64,000 nt of DNA from Methanomassiliicoccus luminyensis B10 (lineage in GTDB: Archaea > Thermoplasmatota > Thermoplasmata > Methanomassiliicoccales > Methanomassiliicoccaceae): NCBI RefSeq assembly GCF_000308215.1, contig NZ_CAJE01000012.1, forward strand, positions 310,001 to 374,000. The letters run 5' to 3'. The notes under the pieces are model-generated. The model saw only the letters and a program-made list of their open reading frames with translations, was not told where the DNA came from and searched no databases. Within the stretch, counting starts at the first letter, position 1. Every line of letters begins with the position of its first letter. This document shows positions 41,205 to 49,505 of this stretch, one piece after another. The translations under genes were made by a program, and so were the position numbers.

Positions 41205-43583
41205 TCATGGATGAAACTCCTTGACCTTGCCGGCCATGTCCTCCAGGCGCTTCTGGACCAGGTCGTTCACGCTCCCCTTGTCGTAGGTCCCGTCCTTCCT
41301 CCTCTTCCCCGCCTTCACCCCGGTCAGCATCTCGATGCCCTGGTCGATGGTCCCGATCGGGTAGATGTGGAACTTGCCGGCCTTGATGGCCTCCACCACC
41401 TCGTCCTTGAGCATGAGGTTCTTGACGTTGGACGCGGGCACCATGCAGCCCTGGGTCCCCGTGATGCCGAGCCGCTTGCACACCTCGAAGTACCCCTCCA
41501 CCTTCTCGTTCACCCCACCGATGGCCTGGACCTCCCCCTTCTGGTTGACGGAGCCGGTGATTGCTAGGTCCTGCCGGATGGGCAGCCCCGACAGTTCCGA
41601 GAGGAGAGCGTACAGCTCGGTGCTGGAGGCGCTGTCCCCGTCCACGCCGGAGTAGGACTGCTCGAACACCAGGCGGGCCGACAGGCTCAGCGGGGCATTG
41701 GTGGCATAGCGCTCGTTGAGGAACCCGGTGAGGATGCCGATGCCCTTGGTGTGGGTCGGCCCTCCCATCTGGGCCATGCGCTCGATGTCGATGACGCCCT
41801 CGCGGCCCACCCCGACGCTGGCGGTTATCCTCGACGGCCTGCCGAACGCGAAGTCACCGGTGCTCAGTACGGCGAGGCCGTTGGCCTGCCCCACCTTCTT
41901 GCCGGCGATGTCCAGCAGGACGGTCCCCTCGGCAATGAGCTCTTCGATCTTCTGCTGGATCAGGTTGGATCGGTAGGTCTTCTCCTCCAGCTGCTTGTTG
42001 ATGTGCTTCCGGCCGATGAACTTGGCCCCCTCCTCCACCGTATAGAAGTTCGCCTCCCGAATGATGTCGGCGATGAGGGAGAACTGCGTGGACAGCTTCT
42101 CCTGGTCATCGGCCATGCGCGATGAATATTCCACTATCGCCGCCAGCGCCGAGGAGTCAAGGTGCAGCAGCCCCTCCTTGTTGCACAGCCCGCAGATGAA
42201 CCTGGCGTACCTCTCGACGTTCTTGTCCTCCCTCGGCATCACCGTGTCGAAGTCGGCCTTGACCTTGAACAGCTCCCGGAAGTCGGGGTCCATGTTATAC
42301 AGAATGCCGTACGTCTGGGGATTTCCGAGCAGCACGATCTTGGCGTCGAAGACCACCGGCTCGGGCCGGAGGGTCTTGGTGATTATGTACCCCATGCGGG
42401 AGGCGAAGTCCTCGGTCTCCAGAGCGCCGTTGGAAATGGTCTGCTTTAATCCCTCCCACACCAGGGGGTCCTGGAACATCCTCTCCACCGGGATCACCAG
42501 GAACCCGCCGTTGGCGCGGTGGGCCGCTCCTGGCCTCACCAAGGTGTAGTCGGTGACGAGCGTCCCGAACCTGGCCTCCTTCTCGGTGGCCCCAAACAGC
42601 CTCGGGTATGTCGGATTGTTCTCCAGGACCGTCGGCGCTCCCTTGAGATTGGAATTGTCCACCACCAGATTGACGTGGTAATCGCGGATGGGATCGACCG
42701 GCACCTGTCCCGGCGCTCCGGCCTCCTTCTGGGCCGCCACCATGAACAGCAGCACGTTCTCCAGGATGTCGTTCTCCACGTCCTTGAGGTACGACTGGAC
42801 CTCGTCGTTGGGCTTGAACATGCTCTTGATGCCTTCCAGGTAGGGGGCGATGGCGTACGCGGCCACCTGGCGGTTCATCGCCTGCAGCTCGCTGTCCACC
42901 TTGCGGACCAGCTCCTGCATCGGCCGGAAGGCGTCCCCGATCTTGGAGTTCAGGGCCTCCCGGTCCTGCTGGATCTTCTTCTGGAGAGCGGGGGGCAGCT
43001 GCGCGATCTCCTGGTCGGTGAGCGGCTTCCCCTCCTCGTTGACGGGGGTGAGGGCGAGCCCGATCTGCGACGGCTGGACGATGAAGCCGGCCGCCTGGGC
43101 CATGGTGTTGATGCTGTGGACGATCTCGTCCCTCTCCCGATTTATCTTCTGCATGGTGGCCTCGCGCCTCTTGGCGTAGTCCTGGCTCTCGAACGCCTCT
43201 CTCAGCGCGGGCTGTATGGAATTGGCGAACTTCTCCATGGCATCCTTCAGCTTGCGGCCCATGCCGGCCGGGAGCGTCAGCGCGTTGGGGCGGGAATTGT
43301 CCTGGAAGTTCTGCACGTACACGAGGTCGGGCGGCACCGGCCGGGTCGCCGCAAGCTCCTTTAGCGATTCTAGAATGGTGGTCCGCCTCCCCGTCCCCGG
43401 CTGGCCGGTGACGAAGACGTTGAACCCCTTGCCGCCCATGCGAAGGCCGAAGTTCAGGGCCCGCATGGCCCGGTCCTGGCCCACTATCTCGTCCAGGGGA
43501 GACAGTTCGGCGCTGCTGTCGCATTCGAAGGTCACTTCGGGGCAGGCCCTGCGGACCTGTTCATAGGAGAGCTCCTCGACCAT
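41205..43583 (-). CDS. bacterial-type ATP-dependent Lon-related protease (LonB/YcbZ-like)
   Basis: 792 residues. AAA domain with Walker A GQPGTGRRTT, a long inserted helical region (~90-300), then Walker B and sensor parts (GNPQTYGILY), and a C-terminal Lon proteolytic domain with the Ser-Lys dyad S651 (VDGDSASSTEL) and K694 (GGVNEKVEGYF). This layout matches the AAA_32-type Lon relatives common in bacteria, not the membrane-anchored archaeal LonB; no membrane segment is seen. Horizontal origin is likely. CCTAGGCCTAG and a TATA-like AAATATATC precede its ATG. Confidence 0.9.
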   Translation of the reverse strand: MVEELSYEQVRRACPEVTFECDSSAELSPLDEIVGQDRAMRALNFGLRMGGKGFNVFVTGQPGTGRRTTILESLKELAATRPVPPDLVYVQNFQDNSRPNALTLPAGMGRKLKDAMEKFANSIQPALREAFESQDYAKRREATMQKINRERDEIVHSINTMAQAAGFIVQPSQIGLALTPVNEEGKPLTDQEIAQLPPALQKKIQQDREALNSKIGDAFRPMQELVRKVDSELQAMNRQVAAYAIAPYLEGIKSMFKPNDEVQSYLKDVENDILENVLLFMVAAQKEAGAPGQVPVDPIRDYHVNLVVDNSNLKGAPTVLENNPTYPRLFGATEKEARFGTLVTDYTLVRPGAAHRANGGFLVIPVERMFQDPLVWEGLKQTISNGALETEDFASRMGYIITKTLRPEPVVFDAKIVLLGNPQTYGILYNMDPDFRELFKVKADFDTVMPREDKNVERYARFICGLCNKEGLLHLDSSALAAIVEYSSRMADDQEKLSTQFSLIADIIREANFYTVEEGAKFIGRKHINKQLEEKTYRSNLIQQKIEELIAEGTVLLDIAGKKVGQANGLAVLSTGDFAFGRPSRITASVGVGREGVIDIERMAQMGGPTHTKGIGILTGFLNERYATNAPLSLSARLVFEQSYSGVDGDSASSTELYALLSELSGLPIRQDLAITGSVNQKGEVQAIGGVNEKVEGYFEVCKRLGITGTQGCMVPASNVKNLMLKDEVVEAIKAGKFHIYPIGTIDQGIEMLTGVKAGKRRKDGTYDKGSVNDLVQKRLEDMAGKVKEFHP

Positions 43584-43606
43584 GTGGTTCCCGTAGTGAT
43601 ATATTT

Positions 43607-43617
43607 CCTAGGCCTAG
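43607..43617. promoter_or_regulatory. CCTAGGCCTAG element upstream of the Lon-type protease
   Basis: Same 11 nt as at 7194-7204 before pepF. It lies 24 nt upstream of the ATG, directly next to the TATA-like element (43,597-43,605), so it could be an operator or activator site. Confidence 0.35.
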
Positions 43618-43642
43618 ATAAAGCTGTAACCTGAAGGCCACA

Positions 43643-44575
43643 TCATGAGGGCGCGGAGGCCAGCGCGGCCGCTGTGGGAGCGGGCGGGAACATGAACCTG
43701 CTGACATAGATCAGCCAGGCGATGTCCACGGTCATGCATACCGCGGCAGGGAGGGCGGCCGCGTCGCCGATGAGGGCAATGGCTAGGGCCGCTGCCATGC
43801 CGGTGTTCTTGTGGGTGGCGAACAGAGCGCCGGAGACGCGCTCCTCCCGGGGCATCCCTTTCCACCGCATGAAGCGGTCCAGAGCGATGCCGATGCCGAA
43901 AGTGCGAACGATGGCCACCGCCAGCAGGGGGAGGACCAGGGCTGGGTCGCCGAAGAAGGCGCCACGATTGGACCCGCACACGGCGATGACCAGGCAGAAG
44001 AAGGCCAGGTTGATAGCGATATGCCTCCCCTCGGAGCCGATGGGCGCCCTCCTCAGGGGGCGGGAGAGAGCCAGGGGGATGACGATGAGCATGGCCACGT
44101 ACCAAAGAAGGGTGAGGGGGTCCACGGCGTGGCCGATGAACAGGAGCGTGAGGACCGGGGTCAATGCGAGGGCGATGATGTACAGGGCCGCCGAGGACAC
44201 CAGGGTAGCCTCCGCGTCGCCTCTGAGAAGGACCACGAACGGGATCACCGACACCGCGGACGGCACCGCGGCCTCTATTATCCACCCGCTGCGGATGTCC
44301 CCCGTGAACAGGAAGGCCATCAGGATGGTGGTGCCGGTCGACAGAACGAACGACAGCAGGAAGGCCCTCCACACCGCCCCGGTGTGCTTCCGGACGTTCA
44401 GGCCGCCTAGCCGCAGGCTGCACAGCGAGAAGGTCATCATGACCATCAGGGAGAGCATGGCCAGGTCCTTGTTCATGCGAGGGTACGCTTCGGGAAAGCC
44501 GCCGAAGAGCATGGCCACGATGAACCCGGCGATCATCATGAGGGCATTGTTGCCCATGAACTCCTTGATGCTCAC
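43643..44575 (-). CDS. bile acid:sodium symporter (BASS/SBF) family transporter
   Basis: 310 residues with about nine or ten membrane segments. BASS features: LSLMVMMTFSLCSLRLGGL, EAAVPSAVSVIPFVVLLRGDAEATLVSSAALYIIALALTPVL (the crossover region) and GALFATHKNTGMAAALAIALIGDAAALPAAVCMTVDIAWLIY. The family moves organic anions with sodium. No adjacent partner. The Asn of the usual sodium site (TxxxQN...) is not obvious, so substrate and coupling are uncertain. Confidence 0.78.
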   Translation of the reverse strand: MSIKEFMGNNALMMIAGFIVAMLFGGFPEAYPRMNKDLAMLSLMVMMTFSLCSLRLGGLNVRKHTGAVWRAFLLSFVLSTGTTILMAFLFTGDIRSGWIIEAAVPSAVSVIPFVVLLRGDAEATLVSSAALYIIALALTPVLTLLFIGHAVDPLTLLWYVAMLIVIPLALSRPLRRAPIGSEGRHIAINLAFFCLVIAVCGSNRGAFFGDPALVLPLLAVAIVRTFGIGIALDRFMRWKGMPREERVSGALFATHKNTGMAAALAIALIGDAAALPAAVCMTVDIAWLIYVSRFMFPPAPTAAALASAPS

Positions 44576-44632
44576 GACCGCGGTAACGCCGGTCCGGGAT
44601 TAGTACTTTCAGACGCGAACCGGAAAAGAGAG

Positions 44633-44719
44633 CGCCGAGGGGGAGATTCGAACTCCCGTAGTGCAGGGCACCACCAGCTCTCAAGGCTGGCGCCGTGATC
44701 CGGGCTTGGCTACCTCGGC
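44633..44719 (-). tRNA. tRNA-Ser (anticodon TGA)
   Basis: 87 nt, class II tRNA with a long variable arm. Acceptor GCCGAGG/CCTCGGC with discriminator G; anticodon arm CCAGC-CTTGAGA-GCTGG, anticodon TGA; T arm CGGGA-GTTCGAA-TCTCC-like. It decodes UCA. An IS element inserted about 50 nt from its 5' side. Confidence 0.92.
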
Positions 44720-44768
44720 AACAGGTCCGGCCAGGCGCCTGGATGATATTAAGCGTTCCGGTCCGCCG

Positions 44769-45762
44769 AACCGTGTTGACTAATTCAGCAACATCGCGTT
44801 GTACGCGATGACGTTGCGCTCGATCTCCGAGCGCATCGTGTCGAGACTGCGCGAGCTGATCGCGTCGTCGAACATGCGCTTGAAGCCCCCGAAAGTCCGC
44901 TCGATCGTCCACCGATCCGAATAGCCGTGCTCGCACTTCCAGACCTCCACGCCGACGCGCTTGATCTCGCGCACGACGCGAGACCGAGCCATGCTCCCTC
45001 CCTGCATCTTGGCGTTCGCTCTCCTCCGCACGTTGATGCCCGCCTCGATGCCTTGCAAGTCCAAGAAGTCGAAGTTGGCCCGAGCATCATAAGCGGCGTC
45101 CGCCAGCACCTTCACCACTCGGCCGTCCAGACTCTCCTGCGCCTGACGGACCAGCGTCGGCAGCAAGCGAGCGTCGCCGGTGCGTTCGTCCGTAACTACA
45201 TACGAGGCGAACGCTCCAGAAGCCACATCGACCGCGGCGTGCAGCTTGACGAAGCCTCTGTTCCGACCGCGCAGCCATTCGCCTCGCCGCGACACGGCGA
45301 GGCCGGTACTGTTGATAGTCAGGACGTGCTCCTTCGATCGCGGCACCGTCAGTTCGTCCTCGTCCAGCAGCAATCGCTTTCGCAGCGTGGTGTAGTCCGG
45401 CGCTTCAAGGCCGAACGAGCCGAGCAGCGAGGCCAGCGCCCCCTGCAGACGGCGCAGGCCCAGCCGCGACGACGAGCGCAGCCGCGAAGCGAAGCGTACC
45501 AGCGAACGAGGGAAGCGATACGGCCTCCCCCGCTTGCCCGAGTTCATCGCCTCCAGCTCGTCGTGCCAGTGTCGCACCCAGGCCCGGTCCATGAGCCGTC
45601 GCCCGCTGGCGACGTGCTGTGCATCGATCGCTCCCCAATCTCTTTCTAATCGTCGTTCCAATGCATTCTCGCGCGTCATGTTTTTCGCCAAACCAGCATT
45701 GCGAGCGCAACGCTGAAAAGACCTCTGACGCGCGCCCTTCTCCCGAATTAGTCAACACAGTT
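44769..45762 (-). mobile_element. IS5-family insertion sequence, 994 bp, complete
   Basis: Terminal inverted repeats are AACCGTGTTGACTAATTC (44,769-44,786) and the reverse complement of 45,745-45,762 (AACTGTGTTGACTAATTC), 17 of 18 identical. A 9-bp target duplication flanks it. One transposase gene fills the element. The intact ends and duplication point to a fairly recent insertion. Confidence 0.9.
44780..45691 (-). CDS. IS5-family DDE transposase
   Basis: 303 residues. N-terminal DUF772-like helices, then the DDE core: LTINSTGLAVSRRGEWLRGRNRG (normally DSTG, here Asn replaces the first Asp), VKVLADAAYDARANFDFL (second Asp) and the C-terminal RWTIERTFGGFKRMF (Glu) block. The D-to-N change at the first catalytic position would be expected to abolish transposition, if the alignment is right. 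The stop TAG lies inside the inverted repeat. Confidence 0.85.
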   Translation of the reverse strand: MAKNMTRENALERRLERDWGAIDAQHVASGRRLMDRAWVRHWHDELEAMNSGKRGRPYRFPRSLVRFASRLRSSSRLGLRRLQGALASLLGSFGLEAPDYTTLRKRLLLDEDELTVPRSKEHVLTINSTGLAVSRRGEWLRGRNRGFVKLHAAVDVASGAFASYVVTDERTGDARLLPTLVRQAQESLDGRVVKVLADAAYDARANFDFLDLQGIEAGINVRRRANAKMQGGSMARSRVVREIKRVGVEVWKCEHGYSDRWTIERTFGGFKRMFDDAISSRSLDTMRSEIERNVIAYNAMLLN

Positions 45763-45866
45763 GGTCCGCCGGCCCCGCTCGTCTGCACTATTTTTATTAG
45801 ACCGGAGAAAGAACCAATTCTGCTGCCGAGCGGTCCGGCCCGGCCCAGGTTCGAGGAGGGGACAGG

Positions 45867-46439
45867 ATGAAGGGGTTCATCGCTTATGACACGGTCCACG
45901 GCAGCACCAAGGCGGCCGCGGAAGCCATAGCCGAGCGGTTGAGGGAGAGAGGGCACGAGGTCGAGATCGTGTCCATCAAGGACGGGGGCGTCCCGCCGAC
46001 CAGCGGAGATTGCATCTTCATAGGCTCGCCCACCCGGGGCGGCACGCACACCAAGGGGGCCAGGGAGTTCATCGAGAGCATGGACGCCTCATACTGGAAC
46101 GGCCGGCCGGTGGTCCTGTTCGACACCCTGGGGCCGATGCCGAAGAAGCCCAATCAGCAGGTCATGTGGATGGCCGTAGTGGAGCAGAAGGAAGCGACCG
46201 CCGCGCAGAGCATGAGGAAGCAGTGCGCCGGGCGCGGCATCAGGGCCCGTGAGGAGCTGTGCCACCTGCCGGTCAAGGGTATGTGGGGGCCCCTGAGAGA
46301 GGACGCGCCGAGCGCCGCCAAGGAATACACCAGGGAGTTCTTGGAAGATATGGAGGAACCGGGAGAGGTCTCGGAGAGATCCAGCGACCCTAAGCCCGCA
46401 CAGCTCGATCCGATCATAAATGCGGCCAAGCCAGTATAA
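45867..46439 (+). CDS. flavodoxin-like protein
   Basis: 190 residues. FMN-binding loop YDTVHGSTKAAAEAIAERLRERGHEVEIVSI (T-x-H-GST type phosphate loop), and SPTRGGTHTKGAREFIESM near the second ring contact. Longer than a minimal flavodoxin (~150) because of a C-terminal tail (PGEVSERSSDPKPAQLDPI). GAGGAGGGGACAGG precedes the ATG. Probably an electron carrier or FMN-dependent redox protein in the cytoplasm. Confidence 0.85.
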   Translation: MKGFIAYDTVHGSTKAAAEAIAERLRERGHEVEIVSIKDGGVPPTSGDCIFIGSPTRGGTHTKGAREFIESMDASYWNGRPVVLFDTLGPMPKKPNQQVMWMAVVEQKEATAAQSMRKQCAGRGIRAREELCHLPVKGMWGPLREDAPSAAKEYTREFLEDMEEPGEVSERSSDPKPAQLDPIINAAKPV

Positions 46440-46537
46440 GGCTCAGGGACTGGAAGAAAGCGGGAACGCCCCAGCACCTCGGAAAAGAGGGATTATGGCA
46501 ATGGCCGCGGGCCACGCTCGCGGCGGGGATCGGGGGA

Positions 46538-48196
46538 TCACGCCAGCCTTTCGAGCTTACCCTCGGTGACCGCCGCCACATCCAGCTCGAACGCCGCGAT
46601 GGGGTACCCGAGCTCGAAGTTCTCTATGACCTCGGGATGGAGTTCGCCGAACGAGCCAATGATCTTGTCGGCCACCACTACGTCCGCTCCGCGGCCGTCG
46701 AGATATGCCCCGGACGCCGAGGGGCGGACCGTGGACTTCACCGACAGGTCCCTGAGCGCGCTCTCCACCAACGATTTGATCTCGGTGAACGATGCCTTGG
46801 AAGATATGCTGACGGCGGCGAGGTGCTTGCGCCTCTTGGCCCCGGCGAGCACGTCCCCGACCTCGAACAGCCGCTGGGGCAGGTCCCGGTGCTTGTTGCG
46901 GCGCAGCACCACCATGAGGCTGGGGAGCAGGGAGACCCGCAGGCAGGTGTGGTCCTCGCTGATGGGGTTCAGTACCTCCACCACTTCGCCGGGCGGGAGG
47001 CGCATCTTCCGGAACTGGTCATCCTCGGAGGTGAGCGTCAGGGTGGTGACCTCAAGGAACCCGTACCCGATCATGAGATTGCGCACCACATCAGCGGCCT
47101 TGTTGCTCTTGAGCTCGGAGCCGAAGGTCTGGATCGCCGGCAGCGACCTGCCGAACTTCTCGTACCCGTAGCCCTTGGCAACATCCTCCATCAGGTCCAC
47201 GGGATGGAGCATGTCCAGGCGGGTGGCGGGGACCAGGGCCTTCACCACGTCGCCCTCCGGTGTGGCGCCGTACCCCATCTTCTCCAGCGCCTCGGCCGTC
47301 TGCTGGGCGCTCAGATCGGTCCCCAGCCAGGCATTGGCATCGGCGACCTTCAGCGTCCAAGGCCGGGGCTCCAGGTCCGGCGTCACGATCTTCCTGTCCC
47401 CTAGATCCACCACTACCGAGCGGACCTTCCCGCCCCTCTCCGCCATGGCGGTGGCCACGATGTTGAGGGCGCCGGAGACGGCGTGGTGGTCCGTCCCGGT
47501 AACATCGATGAAAACGTTACGGGTCTCTTCTGTAACGGTGGTGAGGGTCCCGTTGATGATCGGCGGGAACGACAGCACCCGGCCGTCCTTGTCTACCAGG
47601 AGGGGGTACTTGTCCATGCCCTTCAGGATGTAGGCGTAGTCGATGCCTTTCTCGTGCCTCTCCAAGATCTCCTGCAGGTCCCACTTCTCGGTCTTGGCCA
47701 ACGGGATGAACTTCACCGAACGGGGGTCCACCGCCTTGTATGTGAACGGCGCGCGGACGTGATCTAGGTCATGCACGCCGATGGATACTTTGGCCCTCTT
47801 CCGCCCCATGGTGAGGTGCAGCTTCTCCTGCAGCTCCATCAGGGAGCGTATGAGCTCGTCGGACATGACGATGTCATTGACCACCCCGGCCACCACCTGC
47901 GGCCTGACGGGGACCACACTGGGATCTCTTTTAAGGACAATGCCAGAGGGTTCGACGGGGTACCTGGTCAGCCCCTTCTCGAAGCCCAGAAAGGTCCGCA
48001 GCGCCCTGGCGGCGCCCTCGACGCAGTAGAGGTCCGGGCGGTCGGGGAAGAACTCTATGGAGATCTCCCTGGTAGCCTCATCATATGAGTGCACGTCCGC
48101 TCCCAGCTGGGGGACCCGCTCCAGCAGGGTGTCCACGCTCACCTCCCGGCCCAGCAGGCCGGTCAGGTCATCGTAGCCGAAGGTAACTACTGGCAT
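46538..48196 (-). CDS. pheT: phenylalanine-tRNA ligase beta subunit
   Basis: 552 residues, archaeal length. Features: MPVVTFGYDDLTGLLG start, B3/4 editing region, B5 (DANAWLGTDLSAQQTAEALEKMGYG), and the catalytic-like core with DLMEDVAKGYGYEKF and GYGFLEVTTLTLTSE to the C-terminus (SFGELHPEVIENFELGYPIAAFELDV). Works as an alpha2-beta2 tetramer with PheS, which is not in this window. The ATG at 48,196 is used because a TATA-like CAAATATAG lies ~27 nt upstream; a longer open frame to 48,322 is not supported. Confidence 0.95.
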   Translation of the reverse strand: MPVVTFGYDDLTGLLGREVSVDTLLERVPQLGADVHSYDEATREISIEFFPDRPDLYCVEGAARALRTFLGFEKGLTRYPVEPSGIVLKRDPSVVPVRPQVVAGVVNDIVMSDELIRSLMELQEKLHLTMGRKRAKVSIGVHDLDHVRAPFTYKAVDPRSVKFIPLAKTEKWDLQEILERHEKGIDYAYILKGMDKYPLLVDKDGRVLSFPPIINGTLTTVTEETRNVFIDVTGTDHHAVSGALNIVATAMAERGGKVRSVVVDLGDRKIVTPDLEPRPWTLKVADANAWLGTDLSAQQTAEALEKMGYGATPEGDVVKALVPATRLDMLHPVDLMEDVAKGYGYEKFGRSLPAIQTFGSELKSNKAADVVRNLMIGYGFLEVTTLTLTSEDDQFRKMRLPPGEVVEVLNPISEDHTCLRVSLLPSLMVVLRRNKHRDLPQRLFEVGDVLAGAKRRKHLAAVSISSKASFTEIKSLVESALRDLSVKSTVRPSASGAYLDGRGADVVVADKIIGSFGELHPEVIENFELGYPIAAFELDVAAVTEGKLERLA

Positions 48197-48379
48197 CGAC
48201 GATGCGATGGGGAAGACTATATTTGAATCATTCCGTCCTCCGGCGGGAAGCGTGAATGTCACCGTGCGTGAACTTTGGACCCGCGGATTGGTTTCGAACA
48301 TGAGGTACATCTGTTCGCTCATGACGGGGGGTCTCCTCGCCGGGAGCAGGTCTCAACAGGACCGGCAACATCCCGCGAT

Positions 48380-48425
48380 GGTTAATATATCCGGACCGCA
48401 CTACATAGTGGGAGTATACATCCAA
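48380..48425 (+). promoter_or_regulatory. promoter with TGGGAG-N5-ATCCAA operator
   Basis: TATA-like TTAATATATCC (about 48,382-48,391), then a variant of the 17-bp regulon palindrome, TGGGAG-TATAC-ATCCAA (48,409-48,425), near the expected transcription start of the FecCD ATPase gene. Confidence 0.55.
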
Positions 48426-48439
48426 CTGTTGTGAGGTCC

Positions 48440-49294
48440 ATGAGAGTTAACATCGACGGGATATGTTTCAGCTACTCCAGCGTTCCTGTGCTGAAAGATG
48501 TGCGCCTGGACATTCAGGGCGCGCAGCTGGTCTCTATCATAGGCCCCAACGGCGTGGGGAAGTCCACGCTGATCCACTGTATCAACAAGATATTGGAGCC
48601 TTCTTCAGGTTCCGTATATATCGATGATATCGACGTAAAGAAATACACATTGAAGGAGCTGGCGAAGGTCATGGGGTACGTCCCCTATTCTTCCAGCGAC
48701 GCTTTTCCCCTGACAGTAGTGGACACGGTCCTCATGGGGAGGCACCCGCACAGCGGATGGAAGTCCACAGAAAAGGACTTGGAGATAGTGTACGACGCCC
48801 TGAAATCGCTAGGCATACACCATCTGGCCATGAGGCCCTTTGACGAGCTCAGCGCAGGCCAGCATCAGAAGGTAATGCTGGCCCGCGGTCTCGTGCAGGA
48901 ACCCAAAACCCTGCTCCTCGATGAGCCCACGGCCAATTTGGACATCAAGCACCAGATGGAGGTTACCCGTATGCTGAGGGACCTTTCGCGCAACAAAGGG
49001 ATAACCGTCATCATGATCAGCCACGACCTCAACATAGCAGCGAAGTACTCCGACACGATGATCATGATGCACGAAGGGAGCATTTTTTCCACCGGCAGTC
49101 CGGAAGAGGTCATGACCGAAGCCAACATCAAAGCCGTGTATGGTGTGGACTCCCGGGTGATCCAGGACGAAGGAAGGCCTCACTTGATCGTCAGGGACAA
49201 GGAGTTCGACGCCGAGGTTAGCGAGCACGGCGACTACAGTATGGTGTCGACAGTCAAGGCGGTCGATGAGGGGCCCCGCGCAGAGGCACATTGA
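48440..49294 (+). CDS. FecE/BtuD-type ABC importer ATPase
   Basis: 284 residues. Walker A GPNGVGKST, signature LSAGQHQKV (altered from LSGGQ), Walker B TLLLDEPTANLD, H-loop ISHDLN. Typical of iron-chelate, haem or cobalamin importers. It is the only importer ATPase in the window and may serve both permease pairs. Start ATG 48,440 (GTG 48,431 is in frame upstream). The tail (~255-284) is an extra charged stretch. It carries the regulon operator upstream. Confidence 0.9.
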   Translation: MRVNIDGICFSYSSVPVLKDVRLDIQGAQLVSIIGPNGVGKSTLIHCINKILEPSSGSVYIDDIDVKKYTLKELAKVMGYVPYSSSDAFPLTVVDTVLMGRHPHSGWKSTEKDLEIVYDALKSLGIHHLAMRPFDELSAGQHQKVMLARGLVQEPKTLLLDEPTANLDIKHQMEVTRMLRDLSRNKGITVIMISHDLNIAAKYSDTMIMMHEGSIFSTGSPEEVMTEANIKAVYGVDSRVIQDEGRPHLIVRDKEFDAEVSEHGDYSMVSTVKAVDEGPRAEAH

Positions 49295-49478
49295 CCTAGC
49301 TCGATGAAACATTAGCGCCGATTTGTAGGCACGCAGTGGGAGACCAGCCGATACATACATCTGTATCGACGGGGCCGCCACATAATTCTCCATTCTAGAC
49401 GTCAAAATGAATTGCCACTATGGAAAAACATCGTTCCGCCCTGTATCAAAATCAATAATAGAGAAAGAATAGGAAGGT

Positions 49479-49494
49479 GCGGCCCCAGGGCCGC
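49479..49494 (-). terminator. probable terminator after SBP1
   Basis: GCGGCCC-CA-GGGCCGC hairpin downstream of the substrate-binding protein stop (49,506). On the minus strand it is followed by a pyrimidine-rich ACCTTCCTATTCTTTCTC tract. Confidence 0.45.
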
Positions 49495-49505
49495 GTTGAG
49501 GCCGC

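Larger units (their letters stand above)
44760..45771. repeat. 9-bp target-site duplication around the IS element
   Basis: GGTCCGCCG occurs at 44,760-44,768 and at 45,763-45,771, directly outside the inverted repeats. It is the target duplication of the IS insertion, typical in length for the IS903 subgroup of IS5. Confidence 0.8.

Noticed and set aside
44780-44782. TAG stop of the transposase as pyrrolysine
   Set aside because: It lies in the inverted repeat and the read-through frame has no conserved sequence.
48197-48439. Cobalamin riboswitch before the importer ATPase
   Set aside because: No B12-box-like sequence or suitable leader; the palindrome explains regulation better.
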